Below are positions 9,070 to 17,379 of a DNA stretch of 54,857 bases, in pieces. The position numbers and the translations under genes were made by a program. The notes beneath the pieces are model-generated. The model made no database searches. It worked only from the letters and a program-made list of their open reading frames with translations, and was not told the DNA's origin. The first letter of the stretch is position 1. Every line of letters starts with the position of its first letter. The DNA is from CAJXNP01 sp050305935 (GTDB lineage: Bacteria > Bacteroidota > Bacteroidia > Cytophagales > Cyclobacteriaceae): positions 1-54,857 of the forward strand of contig JBNLGG010000023.1 in the NCBI GenBank assembly GCA_050305935.1. Direction: 5' to 3'.

Positions 9070-10476
9070 ATGGAAAATTTATATCAGTTTGATGAGGAAT
9101 TCCGAGACACCATCTCTACAGTAGATGAAAAGGGAAAAAGGGTCTGGGTTTACCCAAAAAAGCCTAAAGGTAAATTTCACAATAAAAGGATAGTCGTTTC
9201 GATTATCCTTTTAACGCTTTTACTGGGTGGGCCATTTATAAAAATCGACGGGCATCCGTTCATGTTGGTGAATGTGTTCGAAAGGAAGTTCATATTTTTT
9301 GGCATCCCTTTCTGGCCCCAGGATTTTCACATCCTGGCGTTGATGATGATCACCTTTGTGGTTTTCATCGTCTTGTTCACGGTGGTTTTTGGGAGGGTTT
9401 GGTGCGGATGGGCTTGTCCGCAAACCATTTTCCTGGAAATGGTTTTTCGAAAGATCGAGTACTGGATAGAAGGTGGGGCGATCAAGCAGCGGAAATTCGA
9501 TAAAGATCCCTGGACCGGTCAGAAAATTTTTAAGAAAGGATTAAAGCATCTCATTTTTATTTTTATCTCTTTGATCATTTCCCATACCGTGATGGCCTAC
9601 CTGATTGGGGTGGATCAGACCTGGGAAATCATTACCCATTCCCCGGCTAGTCATATGGCCGGGTTTATCGGCCTGATGGCTTTCACAGGGATCTTTTACT
9701 TTGTTTTTTCTTATTTCAGGGAGCAGGCTTGTATCGCAGTGTGCCCTTATGGCAGGCTGCAAGGTGTTTTTCTGGTGAACGACTCCATCTCGGTGATGTA
9801 CGACTGGCTTAGAGGTGAGCCAAGAGGTAGATTGAAAAAGGATAATAAATTCACTTCTGATCAAGGAGATTGTATCGATTGCAAAATGTGCGTCCATGTG
9901 TGCCCTACCGGAATAGATATCCGCAATGGTACCCAACTGGAATGCGTGAATTGCACAGCTTGTATTGATGCATGTGATGAGGTGATGGACAAGGTCGATA
10001 AACCCAGGGGTTTAATTCGTTACGGATCCATCAATAGTGTAAAAGAAAACAGGAAGAAGCTTCTTACCAGCAGGGTAAAAGCATATTCAGTGGTGTTAGT
10101 GATATTGGTTTCTGTTGTCACAACTCTTCTGCTTACGCGAACAGATGTTGAAACCACTGTGCTCCGTCAGCCGGGAATGCTTTACCAGGAGAGGGAAAAT
10201 GATCGGCTAAGCAATATTTATGACGTCAACTATGTCAACAAGACTTTTGACGATGTACAAGTAGAACTAAAAGTACTAAATTTTGACGATGCGTCGATAC
10301 AGCAATTGGGTACTGTTACCCATGTGATTCCCGCATCGGAAAAAGTGAAGGCCAGTTATTTTATCGAGTTACCAAAATCGGAGGTAAAAGGCAGAAAGAC
10401 TGAATTAGAGATAGGAGTATTTATTAATGGTGAATTGGTCGAAACAGAAACGACCAGTTTTATCGGACCGTTTTAA
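9070..10476 (+). CDS. ccoG: cbb3 oxidase accessory Fe-S membrane protein CcoG (RdxA/FixG)
   Basis: A 468-residue membrane protein with a CGWACP motif (C112, C116) after the first helices, an ACIAVCPYGR motif, and two classical 4Fe-4S sets at C268-C271-C274-C278 and C292-C295-C298-C302. It ends with a helix and a periplasmic Ig-like domain of about 120 residues. CcoG is thought to reduce copper for delivery to CuB during cbb3 assembly. The gene is 28 bp after ccoP and 12 bp before ccoH. All expected cysteines are present. Confidence 0.95.
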   Translation: MENLYQFDEEFRDTISTVDEKGKRVWVYPKKPKGKFHNKRIVVSIILLTLLLGGPFIKIDGHPFMLVNVFERKFIFFGIPFWPQDFHILALMMITFVVFIVLFTVVFGRVWCGWACPQTIFLEMVFRKIEYWIEGGAIKQRKFDKDPWTGQKIFKKGLKHLIFIFISLIISHTVMAYLIGVDQTWEIITHSPASHMAGFIGLMAFTGIFYFVFSYFREQACIAVCPYGRLQGVFLVNDSISVMYDWLRGEPRGRLKKDNKFTSDQGDCIDCKMCVHVCPTGIDIRNGTQLECVNCTACIDACDEVMDKVDKPRGLIRYGSINSVKENRKKLLTSRVKAYSVVLVILVSVVTTLLLTRTDVETTVLRQPGMLYQERENDRLSNIYDVNYVNKTFDDVQVELKVLNFDDASIQQLGTVTHVIPASEKVKASYFIELPKSEVKGRKTELEIGVFINGELVETETTSFIGPF

Positions 10477-10488
10477 ACGACTGAAACT

Positions 10489-10923
10489 ATGAATTGGGGT
10501 TGGAAAATAGCCATCGTATACATCGCATTTGCCATGATGACCGTCGGTTTCGTGGTCTTTGGCTCAATGCAAAAAGTGAGCCTGGTGGAGGAAGATTATT
10601 ATGTGAAGGAAATCAAATACCAGGAGCAAATTGACAGGATGAAGAATGCCGTCGAGTCGCCCGATGGATTTTCCGTCGACTACAATGCCGCTCAATATCT
10701 CCTTTCCCTGCAATATTCGGGAGATGAGTTGGTGACAGGTGAAATCCATTTATTCAGGCCTTCCGATGCAAAAGAAGATATTTTGTTACCGTTACACCCG
10801 GATGAAACAGGACTTCAAAACATCGATGCAAAACAGTTGTTGAAGGGTCTTTGGGTGGTGAAGGTTAACTGGACTTCCGGAGGAAAAGACTACTTTAAAA
10901 GCCAACAGATCAATATTCAATGA
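10489..10923 (+). CDS. ccoH: cbb3 oxidase assembly protein CcoH (FixH family)
   Basis: A 144-residue protein with one N-terminal membrane helix (about 5-27), the family motif VEEDYYVKEIKYQEQID at about 33-49 and a periplasmic beta-sandwich. CcoH is required for a stable cbb3 complex. It ends in an ATGA overlap with the next gene, which shows translational coupling to the TauE/SafE-like gene. Confidence 0.88.
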   Translation: MNWGWKIAIVYIAFAMMTVGFVVFGSMQKVSLVEEDYYVKEIKYQEQIDRMKNAVESPDGFSVDYNAAQYLLSLQYSGDELVTGEIHLFRPSDAKEDILLPLHPDETGLQNIDAKQLLKGLWVVKVNWTSGGKDYFKSQQINIQ

Positions 10924-11615
10924 TGCTTTGGACTGCCTTTCTTCTCGGAATTTTGGGAAGTCTTCATTGCCTGGGGATGTGCGGGCCGATCGTGCTGGCA
11001 TTACCTACATTTAGGAAATCTTTTTTGCCACTGTTGTTCTCGCGCCTGTTGTACAATTCGGGAAGGATTATTTCGTATGGAATTCTCGGCTTAGTCATCG
11101 GTATCATCGGTGAGGGAATTTCTTTTTCCGGGCTACAGCAAAAGCTATCAATTTTTGCGGGTGTTTTGATTATTGTTTTGGCATTATTTACCAATAAGGC
11201 GCTGCTATCAAAGATCAATATTCGGTTAACCGGTTTTAATCGGTGGATTAAAGAAAAACTGGGGGTCTACCTTAAGAAACGATCGATCTTCTCGTCATTT
11301 TTGGTGGGACTGGCAAATGGCTACTTACCCTGTGGGCTGGTTTATCTGGCGATGGGTGGGGCATTAGCCACTGGCTCCTGGAAATACAGCTCCCTTTACA
11401 TGATCATTTTTGGACTTGGGACCGCCCTGGCGATGCTGACATTGGGTTTAGCGGGAAATTTTTTGGGTTTGAAGGTCAGGGCTTCTTTTAATAAAATCAT
11501 TCCCTACGTGGCCGTATTTTTAGGAATTCTTTTGATCCTGCGAGGAATGAACCTGGGCATCCCTTATGTGAGTCCGGAATTTAGTCCGGTGGGGGATGTG
11601 GAGATTTGTCATTAG
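10920..11615 (+). CDS. TauE/SafE-type membrane protein of the cco operon
   Basis: A 231-residue protein of about six membrane helices. It begins with the characteristic LGSLHCLGMCGPIVLALP and has a second internal repeat (GLANGYLPCGLVYLAMG at about 126-142). The conserved HCxGMCGP and PCGLVY motifs are typical of the sulfite exporter/UreH-like group that recurrently closes cco operons and is thought to take part in copper or oxidase maturation. The start overlaps the ccoH stop. A sulfite export role is not implied; the context favours oxidase biogenesis. Confidence 0.85.
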   Translation: MMLWTAFLLGILGSLHCLGMCGPIVLALPTFRKSFLPLLFSRLLYNSGRIISYGILGLVIGIIGEGISFSGLQQKLSIFAGVLIIVLALFTNKALLSKINIRLTGFNRWIKEKLGVYLKKRSIFSSFLVGLANGYLPCGLVYLAMGGALATGSWKYSSLYMIIFGLGTALAMLTLGLAGNFLGLKVRASFNKIIPYVAVFLGILLILRGMNLGIPYVSPEFSPVGDVEICH

Positions 11616-11624
11616 GAATTTCAG

Positions 11625-11647
11625 AGTGTTTGATAGTATCAAACACT
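11625..11647. terminator. 23-bp perfect palindrome at the end of the cco operon
   Basis: AGTGTTTGATA-G-TATCAAACACT has two 11-base arms that match exactly around one central base, starting 9 bases after the TauE-like stop. As RNA it forms a strong hairpin, but only a weak T-run follows (GGATTTT at 11654-11660), so it may be a terminator or a 3' stabilising hairpin. The core also reads TTGAT-AGT-ATCAA, an Fnr-like pair with 3 rather than 4 spacer bases. Confidence 0.55.
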
Positions 11648-11770
11648 TTCATAGGATTTTAACTGTTTTTTGGTTTTTGACTTGATTGATTTTCCCGATT
11701 GGACATTCTTTTTTGTATGCACCACGTAAATCCTTAATTTTCAATCCTCAAAACAGATATCGATTTTTTT

Positions 11771-12220
11771 ATGAGAATGGCTGAGAAGATTTTTGTTGTA
11801 TTTTTTGTAATGGGCCTTGTCCTTAAGCTGCTTCACCTGGAAGGGGCTGGATTATTGATAGGATTGTCGATCACATTGCTGGCTATATTGTATTTCTTTC
11901 TGGGGCTCCTATTATTTAATGGGATTTCATTTCGTCAGGTCTTTAAGGGAAAGGCATTCAAAGGCATCAGTACAATAAGAATATTAGGATCGATAGGAGC
12001 AGGAATCCTTCTAGCGCTTTCAATATTGGGAGTGATGTTTAGCATTTTACATCTGGAAGGTGCAGGATTTATGTTGACGTTTGGATTGACAAGTACGCTG
12101 ATCGTTTCTCTGATTTTGATATTCAAATCCGTCACCCAGGGGAGTAGTATTTTCTACATAAACATGATAATACGAAGTGGAGCTTCGTTTCTGGCTTCGC
12201 TAATTGTGTATGTAATTTGA
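11771..12220 (+). CDS. GldL-like small membrane protein with two HLEGAG repeats
   Basis: A 149-residue protein with four hydrophobic helices. The segment KLLHLEGAGLLIGL (about 19-32) recurs as SILHLEGAGFMLTFGL (about 94-109), so the protein looks like an internal duplication of one two-helix unit. The HxxGAG pattern resembles the HWPGAG motif of the gliding motility protein GldL, and similar stand-alone proteins are common in Bacteroidota. Function is unknown. Translation could also begin two codons later, at the second Met. It stands alone between the cco operon and the haem genes. Confidence 0.7.
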   Translation: MRMAEKIFVVFFVMGLVLKLLHLEGAGLLIGLSITLLAILYFFLGLLLFNGISFRQVFKGKAFKGISTIRILGSIGAGILLALSILGVMFSILHLEGAGFMLTFGLTSTLIVSLILIFKSVTQGSSIFYINMIIRSGASFLASLIVYVI

Positions 12221-12372
12221 TTTCTTTGAATGTAAAGTCGCACTGTGACTGCATTTTTGAAAATAATTGGAACTATTTTTTGACTACCTTTATGCTTTTT
12301 GTCCTGTTTTTTAATTTTATAATGTGATTAATTGAAACATTTAGCAGATTTGCACTTTGTTAACACGTGGAC

Positions 12373-13197
12373 ATGAAGATATTCAGTCAATTTATTAGCT
12401 ATTCTCTGCCGATTTTGTACCTCGTAGTGCTTTATGTGTACTACCTTATTTTTTTAGGGAAGTACAAATCCCTTGAGAAGAAGACCACACCCATGCTTGT
12501 GGCTTTGTTGTTAATTCACGCCTTAAACATGGTAATACGGAATGTAGCGCTTAAAACCATCCCGCTATCTACCATATTCGATGCTTTTTCGTTTCTCGCT
12601 TTTTCCATATTGATTGTGTACATGATTTTAGAAACCAGTTTGAGAAACAGAGGTTCCGGGCTTTTCATCCTTAGCTTCGCATTTGTTCTGGAGGTGATTT
12701 CAACATTTAATCATAGTTGGGAGCCGGAAACAAATGAATTGCTGCAGAATCCGGTGTTTGCTGTACATGCTTCCATGTCCATTATGGGGTATACAGCCCT
12801 TTCACTTTCAGCAATCTATGCGTTGATGTATATCGTACAGGACCATAACTTGAAAAAAAGAAATCTGGGTACCCTGTTCATGCAGTTACCCGCTCTTTCA
12901 TATTTAGAAAAAATGAGCGTGCGATCAGTTTTTATGGGGATAATTTTACTTGGAATAGGCATATTTTTAGGCCACATTATGGCCACTAAGTTGATAGGTT
13001 CTTTTTGGCCAAAGGATGTGAAAGTAGTAACATCGGACCTTGTGTGGCTGATTTACCTGGTGGGCTATTTATTGACAGGGAGGTTAAAGTGGAGAGGCGA
13101 AAAAATGGCCTATTTTTCGTTGATTGGCTTTGTGGTATTGGTAATTGGAGGATTGATCATTATAAATCTATCGGAGTCTTTCCATGCGTTTTATTAA
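12373..13197 (+). CDS. HemX/CcsA-like membrane protein
   Basis: A protein of about 274 residues with eight predicted membrane helices and the cytochrome c assembly-family pattern VHASMSIMGYTALSLSAIYA at about 134-153. This kind of protein (HemX, PF01578 type) is often encoded directly upstream of hemA; in Bacillus HemX affects GluTR abundance. An in-frame GTG at 12367 lies two codons before the ATG at 12373, which I chose. The tryptophan-rich WGWDPKE haem-handling motif of true CcsA is absent. The gene ends 16 bp before the hemA ATG, so the two probably form an operon. Confidence 0.75.
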   Translation: MKIFSQFISYSLPILYLVVLYVYYLIFLGKYKSLEKKTTPMLVALLLIHALNMVIRNVALKTIPLSTIFDAFSFLAFSILIVYMILETSLRNRGSGLFILSFAFVLEVISTFNHSWEPETNELLQNPVFAVHASMSIMGYTALSLSAIYALMYIVQDHNLKKRNLGTLFMQLPALSYLEKMSVRSVFMGIILLGIGIFLGHIMATKLIGSFWPKDVKVVTSDLVWLIYLVGYLLTGRLKWRGEKMAYFSLIGFVVLVIGGLIIINLSESFHAFY

Positions 13198-13213
13198 AGG
13201 ATGATTAGAGGTG

Positions 13214-14491
13214 ATGACTGAGTATATTCCGATCGGTGTTTTAGGTATTTCCCACAGGACGGCTGATGTTGAGACAAGGGAACAGGTAGCCATAAGTGAG
13301 GAGCAACAGAAGGAAGTCTTGGCTGGATTGCAAAAGGAATTTCAGTTAGACGGCCTTATGGTGCTTTCCACGTGCAACCGCACCGAAATATACCTGAGCA
13401 GTGGTTCTCTGGACAAAAAAATGGACGAAATCAGGACCTGGCTGGACCGATTTAAAAAAAGCTCTTTTTTTACTGACAAAGAGATTATGTATGACATCCG
13501 TGACAAGGGGTCTGTCCAGCATTTTTTCAAGGTGATTTCCGGCATGGATTCCCAGATCATCGGAGAAGTGCAGATTACCACTCAGGTAAAAGACAGCTAC
13601 AATATGGCCCATCAGTTGGGCCATACAGATACGCTGATCAATAAAATGTTCAATTTTGGGATGCAGGTGGAAAAGAAAGTACAGAATGAGACTTTCCTTT
13701 CTGATGGTACAGTGTCTGTAAGCTTTGCCGGGGTAGAACTGGCAAGGAAGATATTTAATAAGCTTGACGGCAGCGAAGTAGCCTTGATCGGCGCCGGGAA
13801 AACGGCGGAGTTGGCTGCCTTTCATTTTAAGGAAGCAGGAGTTAAACACATCCACGTTGTTAACAGAACTTTGTCCAAAGCCGAGGACCTGGCTTCTAAA
13901 TTCCAGGGGAATGCCTATGGCCTCGAAGATCTTCATCGCGTACTGGAGAAAGCTGATATTGTCATAAGCGCTACAGCCAGTGAGAATTATGTAGTAACGC
14001 CTGCAATGATCTCACCCATATCAAAATCTCGTCACCACAGACCGATTTTCCTTATCGATTTAGCAATTCCAAGGGACATCGATCCAGCCATCAGTCAAAT
14101 AGATGGTGTGTACATGTATAATCTTGACGACCTGCATGGCATTGTGGAGAAAAACCTTGAAAAACGCAAAAAGGAAATTCCCAAGGCTATAAAAATTGTC
14201 GAGGAATTTTCGAAGGAGTTTCAGGAATGGTTGTCAGTGTATAGCAATACGGCGGTCATAGGAAGATTGAAAAGCCACCTGGAGAAATTGCGACTTAACG
14301 AAATAAATCGCCTTAAAAAGCATTTACCCCAAAATGGCTCTGCGGCAGGCGTACATATGCTTACGGAGAGCATTATCAATAAACTGATCAGGCAGCACAT
14401 GAAGTCGTTGAAAAAATATGCCTCGGACCCTGATATGTACCAGCAGCATATTGACTTGATTTTCAATCTTTATGAACTCGATAAGGAGTAA
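13214..14491 (+). CDS. hemA: Glutamyl-tRNA reductase
   Basis: The first committed enzyme of C5-pathway haem synthesis: it reduces glutamyl-tRNA to glutamate-1-semialdehyde with NADPH. The N-terminal GISHRTA and the LSTCNRTEIY motif with catalytic Cys54 are present. The NADPH-binding ALIGAGKTAELA segment lies near 190-201, and a helical dimerisation domain fills the C-terminus. At about 425 residues it is full length. The frame opens with GTG at 13211 immediately before the ATG at 13214; I prefer the ATG. Placement between a HemX-like gene and hemG, next to the cco locus, fits high haem demand. Confidence 0.96.
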   Translation: MTEYIPIGVLGISHRTADVETREQVAISEEQQKEVLAGLQKEFQLDGLMVLSTCNRTEIYLSSGSLDKKMDEIRTWLDRFKKSSFFTDKEIMYDIRDKGSVQHFFKVISGMDSQIIGEVQITTQVKDSYNMAHQLGHTDTLINKMFNFGMQVEKKVQNETFLSDGTVSVSFAGVELARKIFNKLDGSEVALIGAGKTAELAAFHFKEAGVKHIHVVNRTLSKAEDLASKFQGNAYGLEDLHRVLEKADIVISATASENYVVTPAMISPISKSRHHRPIFLIDLAIPRDIDPAISQIDGVYMYNLDDLHGIVEKNLEKRKKEIPKAIKIVEEFSKEFQEWLSVYSNTAVIGRLKSHLEKLRLNEINRLKKHLPQNGSAAGVHMLTESIINKLIRQHMKSLKKYASDPDMYQQHIDLIFNLYELDKE

Positions 14492-14504
14492 AGTTATTTG
14501 TTGA

Positions 14505-14530
14505 AGTTATCCTATTTAGATCGGATAACT
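14505..14530 (+). terminator. Hairpin between hemA and hemG
   Basis: Arms AGTTATCC (14505-14512) and GGATAACT (14523-14530) pair perfectly around a 10-base loop in the 57-bp hemA-hemG gap. A short T-rich stretch (TTTAGTCTTTT) follows within 15 bases. It may be a weak terminator or a processing hairpin between the two genes. Confidence 0.5.
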
Positions 14531-14548
14531 GGCTTTAGTCTTTTATAA

Positions 14549-15922
14549 ATGAACATTTCTTCAAAAGTCGCAGTAATCGGAGCCGGGATTTCCGGGTTAA
14601 GCGCCGCGTATTGGCTAAAGAAAGATGGCTATGACGTAACGATTTTTGAAAAAGCTGATCATATTGGCGGATCTATTTTTACTTATAAGGAAAATGGTTT
14701 CCTGCTAGATCTTGGCCCCAATAGCACACTTGAGACGTCCGATGTTTTACGGAGCCTGATAAAGGAGCTGGGATTGGAAGATCAGAAAATATATGGAAAT
14801 CAAGCCTCCAACAATCGATATATCCTGAAAAAAGGAAAATTGATTCCCCTGCCAACATCACTCTTCGCTTTTATAAAAACGCCTCTTTTTTCCACAAAAG
14901 CAAAATTGAGGCTTTTAAGAGAACCCTTTATAAAAGCCACCCATGAAACTGATATTTCACTGGCTGATTTTGTTCGATACCGTTTAGGCAATGAATTTTT
15001 GGATTATGCGATTAATCCCTTTGTAGCAGGTGTTTATGCCGGGAATCCAGAACACTTAAGTACATCTGCGGCCTTCCCAAAACTTTACGCACTGGAGCAG
15101 AAATATGGAAGCTTAATAAAAGGTGCGATTAAAGGTGTAAAGGAACGCAGGAAAAGGAAGGAGGTAGCCAAAGACAGGGCAAAGCTTTTTTCATTTAGGC
15201 ATGGGATGGAAGTGTTCCCGCGAGCGCTGGCAAATCACCTCACAAAAGAAATCAAACTAGAATCTTCTATTAAGTCCATCAGGAATACCGGACAAGGCTT
15301 CGAGCTGAGGGTTGATTATAAAGGAATCATCTCAGAAACCACTTTTGACAAAGTAGTGTTCGCCATTCCGACTTTCGCTTTGGAAAAGCTCATTGAGCCG
15401 CTGGATTCTACCGCATCTGAGATTTTGAGAGAAGTGAAATACCCTCCGGTTGGTGTAGTCACGATGGCATTTAAAAATGAGAAGGTTGGCCGCCCCTTAG
15501 ATGGCTTCGGATTTTTAGTGCCGGAAAAGGAAAACAGAAAGATCTTGGGATCTATCTGGAGTTCTACCATTTTTCTTAACAGGGCTCCTACAGGCTACGA
15601 CCTTTTTACAACCTTCGTTGGAGGAACCCGGCAACCCGAGTTGGTACAATTGAATGATGACCAGCTTACATCGATCGTTTTGGCCGAATTGTCATCAATC
15701 CTTCAAATAAAGGGTGATCCGGATTTGATCCGAATTAAACGGTGGGAAAGGGCTATTCCCCAATACAACATTGGATATCAAAGGGTGAGGGATGCGTACG
15801 ACCGGCTGGAAAAAGATTTTCCGGGACTGTACATCGTGGGTAATACAAGAAAAGGGATTAGTGTCGGTGACAGCGTGTTATGTGCCTTTGAAGTAACTCG
15901 AAAAATATTAAATGGAGGATAG
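14549..15922 (+). CDS. hemG: Protoporphyrinogen oxidase, FAD-dependent (HemG/HemY type)
   Basis: A 457-residue flavoprotein of the oxygen-dependent PPOX family, oxidising (copro)protoporphyrinogen in late haem synthesis. The N-terminal dinucleotide motif VIGAGISGLSAAYWL, the FEKADHIGG segment, the FLLDLGPN motif and the C-terminal IVGNTRKGISVGDSV FAD-binding segment are all present. There is no membrane helix. The family is called HemG in some databases and HemY in others, and is unrelated to the flavodoxin-like E. coli HemG. The gene follows hemA after 57 bp. Whether the substrate is protoporphyrinogen or coproporphyrinogen cannot be read directly. Confidence 0.93.
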   Translation: MNISSKVAVIGAGISGLSAAYWLKKDGYDVTIFEKADHIGGSIFTYKENGFLLDLGPNSTLETSDVLRSLIKELGLEDQKIYGNQASNNRYILKKGKLIPLPTSLFAFIKTPLFSTKAKLRLLREPFIKATHETDISLADFVRYRLGNEFLDYAINPFVAGVYAGNPEHLSTSAAFPKLYALEQKYGSLIKGAIKGVKERRKRKEVAKDRAKLFSFRHGMEVFPRALANHLTKEIKLESSIKSIRNTGQGFELRVDYKGIISETTFDKVVFAIPTFALEKLIEPLDSTASEILREVKYPPVGVVTMAFKNEKVGRPLDGFGFLVPEKENRKILGSIWSSTIFLNRAPTGYDLFTTFVGGTRQPELVQLNDDQLTSIVLAELSSILQIKGDPDLIRIKRWERAIPQYNIGYQRVRDAYDRLEKDFPGLYIVGNTRKGISVGDSVLCAFEVTRKILNGG

Positions 15923-15940
15923 CCCGAAAAGAGGGTCGGG
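15923..15940 (+). terminator. Short GC hairpin after hemG
   Basis: CCCGA (15923-15927) and TCGGG (15936-15940) can pair around an 8-base loop immediately after the hemG stop. No clear T-run follows, so termination here is doubtful. The rest of the gap to 16218 has no gene, only the Fnr-type box described separately. Confidence 0.3.
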
Positions 15941-16026
15941 AATTCTTCAAAAAATGATCTATGAGCCGCTTTTTAATCCCAGGCAGATTGGTGTCATTTT
16001 TTGACAATGAGGCTGGTTAAGTCTCA

Positions 16027-16040
16027 TTGACATATATCAA
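16027..16040. promoter_or_regulatory. Crp/Fnr-type operator upstream of the multihaem lipoprotein gene
   Basis: TTGACATATATCAA matches TTGAT-N4-ATCAA with one mismatch in the left half. It lies about 180 bases ahead of the ATG at 16219 in an otherwise gene-free stretch. The nearby regulator gene at 17380-18081 and two further boxes of this kind in the window support the reading. No exact TAnnTTTG element was found downstream; a TAAACTTTG with one extra spacer base lies near 16131. Confidence 0.5.
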
Positions 16041-16218
16041 TTTTTTTCCGACATAAATCATTAGTGGCAATAACATTTTTCCATATCGGGATAGAAAATA
16101 TCATACCAAACGCAATTTTATATCCAATTGTAAACTTTGCTCCAATCCTGGCCTCACAGTAATTTTATTAAAGAAAAATCTAATGAGAATTACTCTGTCT
16201 AACAGTAAAATTTTTGCC

Positions 16219-17271
16219 ATGAAAAGGAATAAAATAAATGTCTTGTTATGCGGTCTAAGTATTTTAGGATTCAGCCTGCTAACAAGTTGCGAAGGCCCTA
16301 TGGGACCCCCGGGGCCCCAGGGAATTCAAGGAGAACAAGGCCCTCCGGGTAATGATGGAACTCCGGGAGTAGCAGGGACTGCGGGATGTATAGAGTGTCA
16401 CAATTTGGATGCAAAATATGATGTCACAATCCAATACGAAGGTTCTGTACATGCCACTGGTTCGACAGCCGCCAGGTCATCCAATACCTCTTGTGCGCCA
16501 TGTCACTCAAACGAGGGATTTGTTGAAACGCAATACACAGGCGCCGATAAAACAGTCAATGGCTTTGCCTATCCTACGCGAATCGATTGTGGTACCTGCC
16601 ATAGTTTCCATGAAACCCTGGAAATGGCAGAAGCTCCTGATTACGCGCTCAGAACCACTGATCCTGTCGAACTATTAATGTATCGCGCAGCAGGAATGGA
16701 TCCTGTAACCGTGGATCTGGGAGATGCGAGTAATTTGTGTGCTAATTGTCACCAACCCAGAACAGCTCCACCAGTTGACGATGGAAATGGCACAGCCAAG
16801 GTAACTTCAACGCATTATGGCCCACATCACGGTCCACAAACTACTATCTTGAAAGGAATTGGTGGATATCAATTGCCTGATGTTGATTATCCCAATCAAA
16901 CTCCACACAGTACTGGATCATCATGTGTCACTTGTCATATGAATGAAAGTAATCACACATTTGAACCAACGTTAGCTTCCTGTAATACAACAGATTGCCA
17001 TAATGGTGATATAACTACCATGACTGATAACAGCAGACAAATATTAGTTGAAAACCTGCTGACAACATTGGGGGAAAAATTATTAACTGCGGGATTATTA
17101 GAGGAAGATCTTGAAACTGGAGAATACCATCCTGTTGTAGGAACTTATGGTGTAGATTCAGTTGGGGCACTTTACAACTACGAAACAATTGTTGATGACC
17201 GCAGCAAAGGAGTTCACAACTTCAAATATGTGGAGGCTCTTTTGCAAAATTCTATCGGCGTTTTCGAATGA
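16219..17271 (+). CDS. Multihaem cytochrome c lipoprotein with collagen-like stalk
   Basis: From the ATG at 16219 the protein has 350 residues: a lipoprotein signal (SLLTSC), ten Gly-X-Y triplets directly after the lipid-bearing cysteine (GPMGPPGPQGIQGEQGPPG and on), and a haem domain. Haem motifs are CIECH (C57), CAPCH (C92), CGTCH (C124), CANCH (C174) and CVTCH (C236), plus CNTTDCH (C255-C260-H261, a CX4CH form), so six haems are possible. Extra histidines such as STHYGPHHGP could be distal ligands. The lipid anchor plus stalk suggests a membrane-tethered electron carrier, perhaps on the cell surface. An earlier in-frame ATG at 16183 would put 12 residues before the signal peptide, so I reject it. 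The acceptor is unknown. Confidence 0.85.
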   Translation: MKRNKINVLLCGLSILGFSLLTSCEGPMGPPGPQGIQGEQGPPGNDGTPGVAGTAGCIECHNLDAKYDVTIQYEGSVHATGSTAARSSNTSCAPCHSNEGFVETQYTGADKTVNGFAYPTRIDCGTCHSFHETLEMAEAPDYALRTTDPVELLMYRAAGMDPVTVDLGDASNLCANCHQPRTAPPVDDGNGTAKVTSTHYGPHHGPQTTILKGIGGYQLPDVDYPNQTPHSTGSSCVTCHMNESNHTFEPTLASCNTTDCHNGDITTMTDNSRQILVENLLTTLGEKLLTAGLLEEDLETGEYHPVVGTYGVDSVGALYNYETIVDDRSKGVHNFKYVEALLQNSIGVFE

Positions 17272-17295
17272 TCATTTAATTTCCAGTATTTACAT

Positions 17296-17327
17296 GGCTA
17301 TCCTCCAACCGGGATAGCCTTTTTTTT
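17296..17327 (+). terminator. Rho-independent terminator after the multihaem lipoprotein gene
   Basis: GGCTATCC (17296-17303) pairs with GGATAGCC (17312-17319) around an 8-base loop and is followed at once by eight T. It lies 24 bases after the stop codon and isolates the lipoprotein gene as its own transcription unit, convergent with the Crp/Fnr gene. Confidence 0.9.
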
Positions 17328-17379
17328 CTAAGCACTGGGAGAATAATCGATCAGAAAGCTTTACCAACTAGTAAATTAA

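Noticed and set aside
13346..13936. A 196-codon frame antisense to hemA
   Set aside because: It is the shadow of a strongly conserved gene on the other strand, with no motif of its own.
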